Assembly (NCBI GenBank): GCA_029194465.1 | Contig: JARFXS010000024.1 | Coordinates: 1-34,984, forward strand | Direction: 5' to 3' | From: Candidatus Nitrosocosmicus sp. | GTDB taxonomy: Archaea; Thermoproteota; Nitrososphaeria; Nitrososphaerales; Nitrososphaeraceae | DNA: 34,984 nt | Part shown: piece by piece, positions 17,296 through 25,085 of the stretch | Layout of the letters: the number at the start of each line of letters is the position of its first letter | Numbering within the stretch: the stretch's first letter is position 1 | The notes under the pieces: generated by a model | Database searches by the model: none | Told to the model about the DNA's origin: nothing | What the model saw: only the letters and a program-made list of their open reading frames with translations | Translations under genes and position numbers: made by a program

Positions 17296-17805
17296 AAATG
17301 AGAGTTTAATTAAAAAAAGTTTCCTATTAGAATTGAATCAAAAAAGTCCAATATGTGATATTTGTATCGATTTTATTGTCTTGGTATTAATAAATCGAAT
17401 CTCTTGTTTCTATTATATGAAAAAACCTTTTAGATTCCTATTCAAATATTCTAATTCTATTCAAATTCCAAATTCTAAAACGGCTAGAATTAATTCGTGC
17501 AATCCGATAGCGATTATGGTACATTTTTTATATGATGTCAACAATATGAATGGGCTGGTCCAAAACAATTACCAAAAATAGTGAAATAGAGAACTACACC
17601 GGTGACAATAACAACAGCGTATATTCTAAGTAATTTACTCAAAAAAGAACATAGCTATACTCTCTATATTATACTTGCATCTAATTACAGGAAGAGATAT
17701 GGTAAAATCCTGCTCATCATTCTTGATTTTTGAATTGTAGTCACATAAGTTTGGAAAGTTTTTGAATAAAAAGTGTTAGAATAGAAAGTAGTGTAGTTTA
17801 TAAAA
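17296..17805. other. Intergenic, nothing recognised
   Basis: This 510-bp divergent spacer holds an 82-codon TTG-start frame at 17333-17581 without coding character, and AT-rich promoter-like sequence near both genes. I see no repeats or stable hairpins. Confidence 0.5.
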
Positions 17806-18267
17806 ATGAAGAATTATGAATTCGTTCGGATGTGGATATTATTTCACTTAGGATATGTAAAATCGACAGAAAAGGCGTCAGAATCTGATGAGGTCTCTTC
17901 ATTCACTTTGATTGACATCTGGCGATTGCTAAAGTTAAGTTTAGTTTATGACTATCCAACAATTCTTGAATTGTGGAATCTCTTAGAGGACTTACAGCAT
18001 GATGGTCTAATTCATATCGACGAGGATGCAGTGCTATCTAAATCACATCTGTCTATTACCTTTGAGGGTTTGACCTTTCTTATAAAAGTCTTAAAAGAAT
18101 CAAAGACAAATAGTGATGTAAATAGAATCAAGGGAAGATTGTACGAATTGTGGGCTCGGGAGGCAAGACTAAAGAAACCTTTTGCGTCATTTAGTCTTAT
18201 TTCAAAAGAAGCCATTAAAGAAAGACTAGAAAAATATCTACAAGAGATTGAACAAGGGAAAAGATAA
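17806..18267 (+). CDS. Unknown protein, possible winged-helix fold
   Basis: The 153-residue protein has a helix-rich first half. The order helix (FTLIDIWRLLKLSLVYDYPTILELWNLLEDLQHDGLIHI) followed by a strand-turn-strand (SKSHLSITFEGLTFLIKVL) is reminiscent of a winged helix with a D-G-L-I turn, as in many archaeal regulators. The last 50 residues are strongly charged and helical (KGRLYELWAREARLKKP, EAIKERLEKYLQEIEQGKR) and may dimerise. No signal or membrane segment is seen. It starts at ATG 17806 and stands alone. Confidence 0.7.
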   Translation: MKNYEFVRMWILFHLGYVKSTEKASESDEVSSFTLIDIWRLLKLSLVYDYPTILELWNLLEDLQHDGLIHIDEDAVLSKSHLSITFEGLTFLIKVLKESKTNSDVNRIKGRLYELWAREARLKKPFASFSLISKEAIKERLEKYLQEIEQGKR

Positions 18268-18614
18268 TTGAATATATAATAAAAGAACATGATCACTGAA
18301 TTTAACTAATTCCGATGATAATAGATATCGATCTAGTAGAAAACATCGCTATGTATTTGGTGCTCTTTCCACCTTTGCCTTGCCTGTAGCACTTTGGTAA
18401 TCCGCCATGCCATCGCAGTACTTGTAGATGCCAAACATACAAGACAAACCAAAATGAGATTTCTATCTTGTTATCATGATGACAGGATCGATCTATTATT
18501 TGACATGAAAACATATGTGAAGCTGAATTACTATGATAAAGGAATGGAATTATAGAATAGTAACCATGAATAGAGACTATACTCTCTCAAATAGTAGTTG
18601 CGAATTCCCTGCTC
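18268..18614. other. Intergenic with a GC-rich island
   Basis: A strong TATA-like TATATAATAAAAG lies on the plus strand near 18271-18283. From about 18359 to 18450 the sequence is clearly GC-richer and has broken coding-like frames on both strands (plus: 24 codons from ATG 18314 to a TAG, then open for 29 more codons). A hairpin CCCT/AGGG with a T-rich tail follows at 18607-18633. It may be a non-coding RNA or the remains of a gene. Confidence 0.4.
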
Positions 18615-18633
18615 TTAGGGGAGTTTTTCTTTT
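18607..18633 (+). terminator. Short hairpin with T-rich tail
   Basis: CCCT-GCTCTT-AGGG (18607-18620) is followed by GAGTTTTTCTTTT. It faces the plus strand and overlaps the last codons of the opposite-strand ywbE, so it could end a plus-strand transcript from the GC-rich island. Confidence 0.3.
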
Positions 18634-18854
18634 GATATGTCTTTATTAATTGATACGTCGACTACCTCCTTAACTCTACCAATTATTCCGTCTTCTAAAA
18701 TTACTTTGATTCCATGGGGATGAAATTTGGATTTGGTCAATATTTCTCTTACTACTCCTTCACTTATTTTTCCTGTCTTTTGGTCGCTTTTTTTTATCAC
18801 CCCTACTATTGACCCGATTTTGATAATTTCTCTGTTATTCCCAGACAATGACAT
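18615..18854 (-). CDS. ywbE: YwbE family protein (DUF2196)
   Basis: The 79-residue protein matches the small conserved YwbE family over nearly its full length: G-S-I-V-G-V-I-K-K-S-D-Q-K-T-G-K at about 14-29, G-V-V-R-E-I-L-T at 33-40, and the hallmark H-P-H-G-I-K-V-x-L-E-D-G-x-x-G-R-V at 45-61. The family is widespread in bacteria and archaea; its function is unknown, with an SH3-like small beta-barrel suggested by the sequence pattern. ATG at 18854 is the natural start. The C-terminal tail (DVSINKDISKEKLP) is variable. It lies about 110 nt downstream of the CBS gene on the same strand. Confidence 0.88.
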   Translation of the reverse strand: MSLSGNNREIIKIGSIVGVIKKSDQKTGKISEGVVREILTKSKFHPHGIKVILEDGIIGRVKEVVDVSINKDISKEKLP

Positions 18855-18966
18855 TTTAATTATATGATCATATATAAAAGAAATTGAATGAGTCTATCTG
18901 TGGGATTAATGTGAACAGACTTTAGTTGATAAATTATTTTGTTCACAATATGGTCACTCAGGAGAT

Positions 18967-19590
18967 TTAATCTGAATGATTCGTGTCATTTCTATAATAT
19001 TCTAAAATATCCTCGGTTTTCTTATCTTCATTTGCATCTTTATCCGAATCCGTATCAGAGGTTAGACTAAATTTTATAAAATCTGTTGTAGTAATTATAC
19101 CAACAGGTCTTATGAGATCTTTATTTTCTAACGCCTCATCATTATCCATCGTTTGTTTTGAATCTTTAGATATGACGAGTAAATGTCTTACCTTGTTCTT
19201 TAACATCAAGTCTGCTGCATCTGAAGATGATAAATCTGCATTCACAGTAATTAGAGGAAACGACATTACTTGGCTTGCTAATAATTGAGTACTATTCTTG
19301 TCAGTAACACATACTTTTCTCGCAAGGTCTCTCTCTGTGATAATTCCTAGAGGTATCCCGAATCTATCATCCATTACTACAATTGAACTAACCTGTTTAT
19401 CCCTCATCTTTATGGCGACTTCCTGTGCAGACGAGGTAGATCCGACAGTTTCGAGTTTTTTAGTCATTATTTTGCTAATTTTTGTTGCTCCTTGGGTTGG
19501 CATTGGCATATACAAAGATAAATCTGTATTCGTTGGTATAAATGCATTAACTTCATTTTCTTTACAAACTTGTACAATACTATGATTCAT
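18967..19590 (-). CDS. Two-CBS-domain protein
   Basis: The 207-residue cytoplasmic protein has two CBS motifs. The first (about 36-95) contains KISKIMTKKLETV, SAQEVAIKMRDKQVSSIVVMDD and GIITERDLARKV. The second (about 104-175) contains ASQVMSFPLITVNADLSSSDAADLMLKNKVRHLLVISKD and GIITTTDFIKF. CBS pairs bind adenine nucleotides or S-adenosyl compounds and switch partner proteins by energy state. The N-terminal about 30 residues are extra, and the C-terminus is a highly acidic/polar tail (SDTDSDKDANEDKKTED). No partner enzyme is fused or adjacent, so the target is unknown. ywbE follows on the same strand. Confidence 0.9.
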   Translation of the reverse strand: MNHSIVQVCKENEVNAFIPTNTDLSLYMPMPTQGATKISKIMTKKLETVGSTSSAQEVAIKMRDKQVSSIVVMDDRFGIPLGIITERDLARKVCVTDKNSTQLLASQVMSFPLITVNADLSSSDAADLMLKNKVRHLLVISKDSKQTMDNDEALENKDLIRPVGIITTTDFIKFSLTSDTDSDKDANEDKKTEDILEYYRNDTNHSD

Positions 19591-19924
19591 TCTACAATTA
19601 ATTCCATCTTGATGTATTTGTCACATGAAGTTCTAATGATATATTCACTTCAAATCCAATGAACTATTGTCCCACTATCTATTATATATCAAAAATTGTT
19701 TTGTACATGAAGAACACTAAAGTAGAGATCTTTTTTTGTGATTCAAGCTAAAATCCTAAAGATACAAATAATTAAAAATAGTGATTAGGAAATCATGATA
19801 TTCTGCCTTGCTTAGCGGTCATATAAAAAATCCAGGCACTTATTGATAGGCAAGTATTTCCATTTCTGAAGTCAAAAGGTGGTACCAATTCCTACTTATT
19901 ACTTTCCTAACATTCTCTTTTTGT
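19591..19924. other. Intergenic, nothing recognised
   Basis: This 334-bp space lies between two minus-strand genes. It holds AT-rich promoter-like sequence near 19670-19690 for the CBS gene and no convincing ORF or hairpin. Confidence 0.5.
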
Positions 19925-20551
19925 TTAGTTAGAATCAATCGCAATCTTGTTTAGTGCTTCATCTACAGATTTACTTATGCCGTCTTTTGCGAATCCCTTT
20001 CCAATGCCAGGTATTTTAGACAAGTCTAGATTCCAAACTACACTAACTTCGGTTTTATTGGCGTCATTTCCTGCCTGTAGTAAAGATATAGTTTTTACTC
20101 CCGTAACGGCGCCTTGAGTTTGATTTTCGATAATTGTAAATTGATCTGGAATAAGAGATATTATTTGGTGAGCCTTGTTGTCCATGAAGGGTGGTGCAGG
20201 AACCGTAACTTCTCTTTCCACAGTGTTGTCTGATTTGCTAATGTTTTTTACAATCGATATTGGCCAATAGTCTGGATTCTTATCCACATTTGAGATGATA
20301 TTCCACACTGTATCTTTTGATGCATTGACTATCTTTGTGAGGTTGATAGTGTCTGTTTGCTCTGCATAAGCTGTCATAGTGATGCTGCTGCTGCTGGTAG
20401 GTCCAGAGAACAAAACGAGTAGCGTCGAAAATGCAATAATTGCCACTGTCGTTACAGATGTTACAGTGGCAGTAGCTTTCTTAGATTTTTCTATTCTTAA
20501 TTTTTGTGATTCTATCATCCTCAAAATGTAATATTTGATTATATTAACCAT
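19925..20551 (-). CDS. Membrane-anchored SRPBCC (START-like) protein
   Basis: The protein has 208 residues. After a basic N-terminus, residues about 30-50 form one hydrophobic helix (TSVTTVAIIAFSTLLVLFSG) followed by a Ser/Thr stretch and A-Y-A-E-Q, so the rest is probably exported or lipid-facing outside. Residues about 68-205 have the SRPBCC pattern: a first strand (TINLTKIVNASKDTVWNIISNVDKNPDYWP), central strands, and a C-terminal helix (GFAKDGISKSVDEALNKIAI). This fold has a deep hydrophobic cavity for lipids or other ligands. ATG at codon 12 (20518) is an alternative start. It is divergent from the winged-helix gene at 20738. Confidence 0.8.
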   Translation of the reverse strand: MVNIIKYYILRMIESQKLRIEKSKKATATVTSVTTVAIIAFSTLLVLFSGPTSSSSITMTAYAEQTDTINLTKIVNASKDTVWNIISNVDKNPDYWPISIVKNISKSDNTVEREVTVPAPPFMDNKAHQIISLIPDQFTIIENQTQGAVTGVKTISLLQAGNDANKTEVSVVWNLDLSKIPGIGKGFAKDGISKSVDEALNKIAIDSN

Positions 20552-20737
20552 GTCGGACCATTGAGACGTAACTTTGTTCCCCTATTGTTTTATACATAAT
20601 CTGTTTGTTATACTATGTTTATACGATGAATATCTGCATACCTATGGATGTGTTTACAGAATGGTCAATCGATACCCTAATTGGACATATGAAAACATTT
20701 GGTTATCAAGAACTTTGCCCTCTTTAATTGATTCATT

Positions 20738-21040
20738 GTGGTTCATGAATACCGTGATCGAATATTTATCAGGAAGGATATTCTCTTGAAACTTTGTGAA
20801 TATGGTGAAATCAATCAGAGTAAGCTTATGAGTTATTGTGGTTTGAATAATGTTAAACATAAAGAAATCTTGGATGATATGGTTAGGAAAGGACTAATCA
20901 GTAGAATGGAAGAAAATTGGGGCAGCAAAGTCATAATCAACTACAAGGTCTCAGAAAGAGGAAGATTAATTTTGAATGAAATTCTAGCACCTTATGAAGA
21001 ACTATTTCCAAGAAATAATGAAAAGGAGGGGCGAGATTAA
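20738..21040 (+). CDS. Archaeal winged-helix regulator (HTH_45-like)
   Basis: The 100-residue protein is a single winged helix-turn-helix: ILLKLCEYGEINQSKLMSYCGLNNVKHKEILDDMVRKGLIS, then the wing VIINYKVSERGRLILNEI. This is the compact archaeal type (PF14947-like) common in Thaumarchaeota. The GTG start precedes the first helix by about 15 residues. Its stop codon overlaps the ATG of the following membrane protein (TAATG), so translation is coupled and the two proteins probably work together, for instance a regulator held or controlled by a membrane partner. Confidence 0.88.
   Translation: MVHEYRDRIFIRKDILLKLCEYGEINQSKLMSYCGLNNVKHKEILDDMVRKGLISRMEENWGSKVIINYKVSERGRLILNEILAPYEELFPRNNEKEGRD
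21023..21029 (+). promoter_or_regulatory. Strong Shine-Dalgarno before the membrane partner
   Basis: AAGGAGG lies 10 nt before ATG 21040, inside the last codons of the winged-helix gene. Most genes here look leaderless, so a full SD is what one expects for an internal operon gene and supports the 21040 start. Confidence 0.75.
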
Positions 21041-21501
21041 TGAAAAAATCAAACGGCGATAACAACAAAGATAACAACAAAGATAATTCTAATAGCAACA
21101 ATACAAGATCAGATTCAAGTATTTTTTACATAATGGATGGGATAATTGATCAACTCAATAAAACCAAGAAACTTTTCATTATTATGTTACTAACCATTAT
21201 GATTATTCCACCGATAGCATTCATGTTAACATTTATGTTATTTGGATTTCCGTTTCATGATGGTGGTTACAATAATTGGACAAGAAATGATTCTTGGGAG
21301 GATGGCTCCAGTTTTACTTCTAATTCTGGATTCCACTCTCAATTTAGATACTTGCCACTAATACCTGTCATTGTATTTATCGTGTGGTTAGGTATAGGGA
21401 TTAGGCAGTGGTTTGTTCTTTCAAAATGGGACAAGAAATACAAGAAATACAGGGAATTACAGAAAAAAATTGACAAAGATTTGGGGAAGGATGATGCCTA
21501 A
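21040..21501 (+). CDS. Two-helix membrane protein coupled to the winged-helix gene
   Basis: The protein has 153 residues. The first 30 are very polar (Asn/Asp/Lys/Ser-rich, SNGDNNKDNNKDNSNSNN). Helix 1 spans about 44-68 (LFIIMLLTIMIIPPIAFML), a 35-residue loop rich in Gly, Asn and Trp would lie outside, helix 2 spans about 104-126 (LPLIPVIVFIVWLGIGI), and the C-terminus (KWDKKYKKYRELQKKIDKDL) is a charged helix in the cytoplasm, possibly a coiled coil. I do not recognise the family. Because it overlaps the regulator gene, a role in sensing or sequestering that regulator is plausible but unproven. Confidence 0.8.
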   Translation: MKKSNGDNNKDNNKDNSNSNNTRSDSSIFYIMDGIIDQLNKTKKLFIIMLLTIMIIPPIAFMLTFMLFGFPFHDGGYNNWTRNDSWEDGSSFTSNSGFHSQFRYLPLIPVIVFIVWLGIGIRQWFVLSKWDKKYKKYRELQKKIDKDLGKDDA

Positions 21502-21690
21502 CCAGCCAGCCAAATAACTTTATGACATTGTTCTAGTGTCACACCATACTGCCTTTTATTTATTCATAAAAACGATGTTATTTTTGCGATTGTGAATTAA
21601 TCAATCGTTATATAGGTTGTTTTGACGTATATATCATTGGTAAACAGATTGAAATTATATACTATCACGTTACTTGACTTTATGCTGAAT

Positions 21691-21735
21691 ATCTAAATGA
21701 ATAATTTAGATCCGATCGACCATATTTTCATATGG
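21691..21735. repeat. Two small adjacent hairpins
   Basis: ATCTAAAT/ATTTAGAT (21691-21711, 5-nt loop) and CCATAT-TTTC-ATATGG (21720-21735) stand side by side, just downstream of the minus-strand zinc-ribbon gene. They may form its 3' end. Confidence 0.5.
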
Positions 21736-21748
21736 GGTGACATGTCGG

Positions 21749-21919
21749 TTACTTTGTATTACTATTAAGATGTTTATTCTTTAGACATTCATTACAAACC
21801 CAAACATTGTCAACATATTTTCCTTCTTTAATTTGGCCTTCTTTTTCTACTTCTGGTTCTATGTGATCACTGACGAAGCTACCACATTTACTACAAGTGG
21901 GTATTAAATTTCTGACCAT
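21749..21919 (-). CDS. 56-residue zinc-ribbon protein
   Basis: This short frame runs from ATG 21919 to TAA 21749. It starts MVRNLIPTCSKCGSF, has an acidic linker (EPEVEKEGQIKEGKYV) and a second knuckle VWVCNECLKNKH. Two C-x2-C pairs (9/12 and 42/45) spaced 29 apart make a classic zinc ribbon. There is no other coding frame here, and the composition is clearly protein-like. Function unknown; small zinc ribbons of this sort usually bind nucleic acid or a larger protein. Confidence 0.75.
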   Translation of the reverse strand: MVRNLIPTCSKCGSFVSDHIEPEVEKEGQIKEGKYVDNVWVCNECLKNKHLNSNTK

Positions 21920-22245
21920 GGTTATTTTTGAGATTTGATGCTTCTTAAAAGTTTTGGTAAAATCAGGAATTAACCGCTCTACTCAAGCCATGCGTTAAAT
22001 AATGTATCAGTGTCATCAAACAGAGCCATCGAACATAGTGTAATTCATTAAGTTTGAGCGGTGGGAAAAGCATAATAAACCATTTGCCAATAATCCACCA
22101 ATCTAAGATTAGATAATTGTTCGCAATTTAGAAAAAATTGATTAATTATTTTCCATTGAAATGCTCCTTTTAGTCTAATTCCAAAACTATTAGAATATTA
22201 GAGTATTGCAATCAGTTAGCAAATTCAATATATTTTTTCTATTAT
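21920..22245. other. Intergenic with a long-range 7-bp inverted repeat
   Basis: ACCGCTC (21973-21979) pairs with GAGCGGT (22056-22062) across 76 nt that are somewhat GC-richer than the flanks. This could be a 90-nt structured transcript; no box C/D or tRNA pattern fits. The AT-rich stretch after 22190 probably holds the promoter of the next gene. Confidence 0.35.
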
Positions 22246-22686
22246 ATGACTGGTATGAATAAAACAAATATTCACAACAAAAACAACAAACTCTTTGTCG
22301 CATCAATTGCAATGGTGGTAGCATTAGCTCTTTTGTCAGTCCAATGCTAAATGTAGATGATGCTTTAGCCACACACAACAAGAAAAATAAAGCAAAACAG
22401 TCCATAGATCAATCACAATCATCAAACCAAAATGCACAATGTGTATCAGGTGTAACAACTTTTCTCTCATGCAACAATGTCTTTCCAACACCAAAAGAAC
22501 AGTGGAAACAATGCATTAGCACAAAGTGGACAGGGTGGAAACTCTGCAGAACAAAGTATCAGCCAATCTCAATCCTCTAGCCAAAACAGCCAAGTAGTAT
22601 CTGGTGGAGACACAATCGGTTCTGGTAACAACATTAACGTCCAAAGTCAAGAAAACACAGGAAGTAACGCATTAGCACAAAGCTAA
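22246..22686 (+). pseudogene. Secreted curlin-like repeat protein, two compensating frameshifts
   Basis: Three overlapping frame segments form one protein. Segment 1 (22246-22350) gives a signal peptide (MTGMNKTNIHNKN, then KLFVASIAMVVALALLSVQ). Segment 2 (from about 22344) gives DDALATHNKKNKAKQSIDQSQSSNQNAQ. Segment 3 (from about 22477) gives FQHQKNSGNNALAQSGQGG and a second repeat ending QSQENTGSNALAQS. Shifts are near 22335-22346 and 22470-22482 and cancel out, so first and last parts share a frame. Two repeats of about 45 residues each contain S-Q-S-S-x-Q-N and N-x-G-x-N-A-L-A-Q, close to the curlin pattern Q-x-G-x2-N-x-A-x3-Q. The product would be an exported Gln/Asn/Ser-rich, possibly amyloid-forming protein. 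An intact paralogue is at 30792-31064. Confidence 0.75.
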
Positions 22687-22923
22687 ATAATCTTCTTATC
22701 CTTCTTTTATTCTATTTAGTCATTTGATACTTCAAGTATAACAGATGTATTTTATGAATCTAATACCCATAGAATTTTCCTTCAACTCTAGAAGATTATT
22801 GTCAATTTTCCTTTTTTATATGTAGCAACTTTTTTCTGAAATTTATACATAAACAAGTTCTGATTCCATCTCATCGCAAATTATGTATAACCTAAAAAAT
22901 AACTTCATAGTTTATGATCTAGA

Positions 22924-23818
22924 TTGGCCAAAGGATCAAGATATGTAATAATAGATGCACCTTCAATCCTTGGATTGCGAAATTCGGGAGTACAAAATCT
23001 CCCAAAAGCATTGAAGAAAGCAGGGTTAATGGATAGATTGAATGCAACTTTTGCGGGCCGTGTTCAACCATCAATGTACTACGATCCTAAACGAGACCCC
23101 ATCACACATTTGTTGAATGGTGTTCCTATTGCGTTATTTTCAAAAGACCTTTCTAAAATAGTAAATATTGAAATAGAAAAAAAGAATTTTACAATCGTTC
23201 TGGGAGGTGATTGCAGCATTCTCATTGGCGTCCTTTTAGGATTGAGAAAAATTGGAAGATATGGATTGTTTTTTATTGATGGACATTCTGATTTTTATCA
23301 ACCTCTGGCCTCAACGACTGGGGAAGTTGCTGATATGGAATTATCTTTTGTGTCGGGCAGAGGACCTGATGTTCTTTCTAATATTGAAGGTCTAAAACCA
23401 CTTGTTTTGGATGAGGATATTGTAGTATTTGGATATCGTGATGCTGAACAATCAAAGAGTTACGGAAGTAATAAATGTAAGAAAACAACATGCGGGTATT
23501 AGATCTATCTGATACGAAATTTAGGAATTAAAAAAGCCACTTCTCTGGCAGTTTCAAACTTTCTAATGAGAGAGAATTTGTCTGGTTTTTGGATTCACTT
23601 AGATGCCGATGTATTGGATGACAGAATAATGCCTGCCGTTGATTATAGATTGGGTAATGGCGGGTTAGAATTTTCCGAATTATCCTACCTTCTAAAAATC
23701 CTCATTTCGTCTCAAAAGGCAATTGGAATGACAATAACCATCTATAATCCAAATCTGGATCCCTAGCGGTTCCATTGCAAAAAATTTTGTATCCTGTATA
23801 GTCGCAGGGTTGTTATGA
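22924..23818 (+). pseudogene. Arginase/ureohydrolase-family gene, multiply disrupted
   Basis: From TTG 22924 the frame gives 192 residues with G-G-D-C-S at 94-98 and D-G-H-S-D at 119-123, then runs into TAG 23500-23502. The same frame resumes right after it (IYLIRNLGIKKATSLAVSNF) with H-L-D-A-D-V-L-D-D and G-M-T-I-T-I-Y-N-P-N-L-D-P. A second-frame reading of 23477-23508 (VRKQHAGIRSI) looks more natural than the first, so two compensating shifts are likelier than one nonsense codon. Another shift near 23760-23767 restores the usual end (GSIAKNFVSCIVAGLL, TGA 23816-23818). Ureohydrolases bind two Mn and hydrolyse guanidino compounds. The first metal His of G-G-D-H-S is Cys here, so even the intact parent may have been atypical. 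Confidence 0.85.
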
Positions 23819-24439
23819 GACAAACCGTATTTATGAAATTTTTCAAATATTTTTGCTTTGGTTCTTTAAACTTGCAGATCACATTTAGCTTTGTAAAAAC
23901 TTGTCAGATGGACTGATTTCCCTTTCTTGATTTATTACATCGACTGACCGGCAGGAATATTTATCTTATGCTCGTAATTGCAATTTATCAACGTCTTTTC
24001 CTGGATAATAGTATGAAATTTTAATAAGGTCTTACAGGTATAACGCAAGACCTTATAGGGAGAAATTGTCAGTAGTTTGAATATAGTTGAACATAATAAA
24101 AAACTTTTTGAAATTTAATTTTTGATTTAACTCAAAATTCTTATGGATTAATGACATAACCTAGTAGAAAGAATGTTTTTGGCTAAACTATTCAAAGAAT
24201 AAAATCAAAATGTCAAAGAATTTACATAAAACTCAATTTCATAATGCGATATGTCAAACAGTGGGTAAAACCTCCCAATTCTTACATGGGTTTGAGGCAT
24301 CAAGATGTGAGTCAATGTGGGACTCAGATATTATAGTTGAATCGCAGGAATAAAATAAAGTAAATTAAATATTTAGTCGCTACTCTGGACTAATTTTATA
24401 TCTTTAAATAAATGCAAATAAGACGGAGTTGGATATTGA
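23819..24439. other. Intergenic with several hairpins
   Basis: No gene is seen in 621 bp. Structures: a 10-bp perfect stem at 24024-24056, and between 24255 and 24326 a GC-richer patch with CCTC/GAGG and TGAGTC/GACTCA stems. Confidence 0.5.
24024..24056. repeat. 10-bp perfect hairpin
   Basis: ATAAGGTCTT (24024-24033) and AAGACCTTAT (24047-24056) form a perfect stem with a 13-nt loop. No T-run follows on either strand, so a terminator is unlikely. Confidence 0.7.
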
Positions 24440-24742
24440 TTAGAGCCTTCCATGTTTAAAATAGCTAAGATAGTTAAAGTAAATAACTTCTATACCATTT
24501 TGATCTGTTATTGTAATCGACTTTTCTTTTGCATCATGTAAAAAATTAAGATACAAAAGGTTACCCCCTGATTTTGCAAATTCATTACGATGGGCTTTTC
24601 TATTATCATTAGATGGACGAAGAACTAGGATCTCCTTGTCAAAATCGATTATTAATTCATGCGTTAAACCTTCAAAGAAAAAATAAATAAAAGGCGAATT
24701 GGCATCCATAAATTCCCGCATCCGCATGGGGTTATCAGACAT
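24440..24742 (-). CDS. Unknown 100-residue protein
   Basis: The frame starts at ATG 24742. The product is soluble, with an acidic first half (FMDANSPFIYFFFEGLTHELIIDFDKEILVLRPSNDN) and a strand-rich second half (NLLYLNFLHDAKEKSITITDQNGIEVIYFNYL). The alternation of hydrophobic and polar residues suggests a small beta-sheet protein. I do not recognise the family and there are no close neighbours on the same strand. Confidence 0.6.
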   Translation of the reverse strand: MSDNPMRMREFMDANSPFIYFFFEGLTHELIIDFDKEILVLRPSNDNRKAHRNEFAKSGGNLLYLNFLHDAKEKSITITDQNGIEVIYFNYLSYFKHGRL

Positions 24743-25085
24743 ACAGAGTAGTTAGAATCAAGCTAATTAATTATTTACTATAGTATAATGAATTTAGCAT
24801 CAAATATTATTGGCAGGTAGGATTAGATTCTAAAAAAGAAATATCATTAACGTCAAGTCCGGTTTGTTGAGATATGGGTGAAGAGATTAGGGACAAGAAA
24901 TTAGCTACTTTACTGGTTTAATAGGGTATCCTATTCCTTTAACGATGTTTTAAAACGAATCCTATGTTAATATAGAACATAAATTGCATTCGTAATGCTC
25001 CTCTTTTTATATCTTTGAAATAGAAGCTGTGACTATACTTTTGATCCCTTGCACACTTTTATATTTTCAACTTATATCTTTCTTC

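Noticed and set aside
17333..17581. 82-codon plus-strand frame
   Set aside because: TTG start and no protein-like pattern in a divergent promoter region.
21973..22062. Possible box C/D guide RNA
   Set aside because: A TGATGA string is present on the minus strand but the box D order and spacing are wrong; only a 7-bp closing repeat remains.
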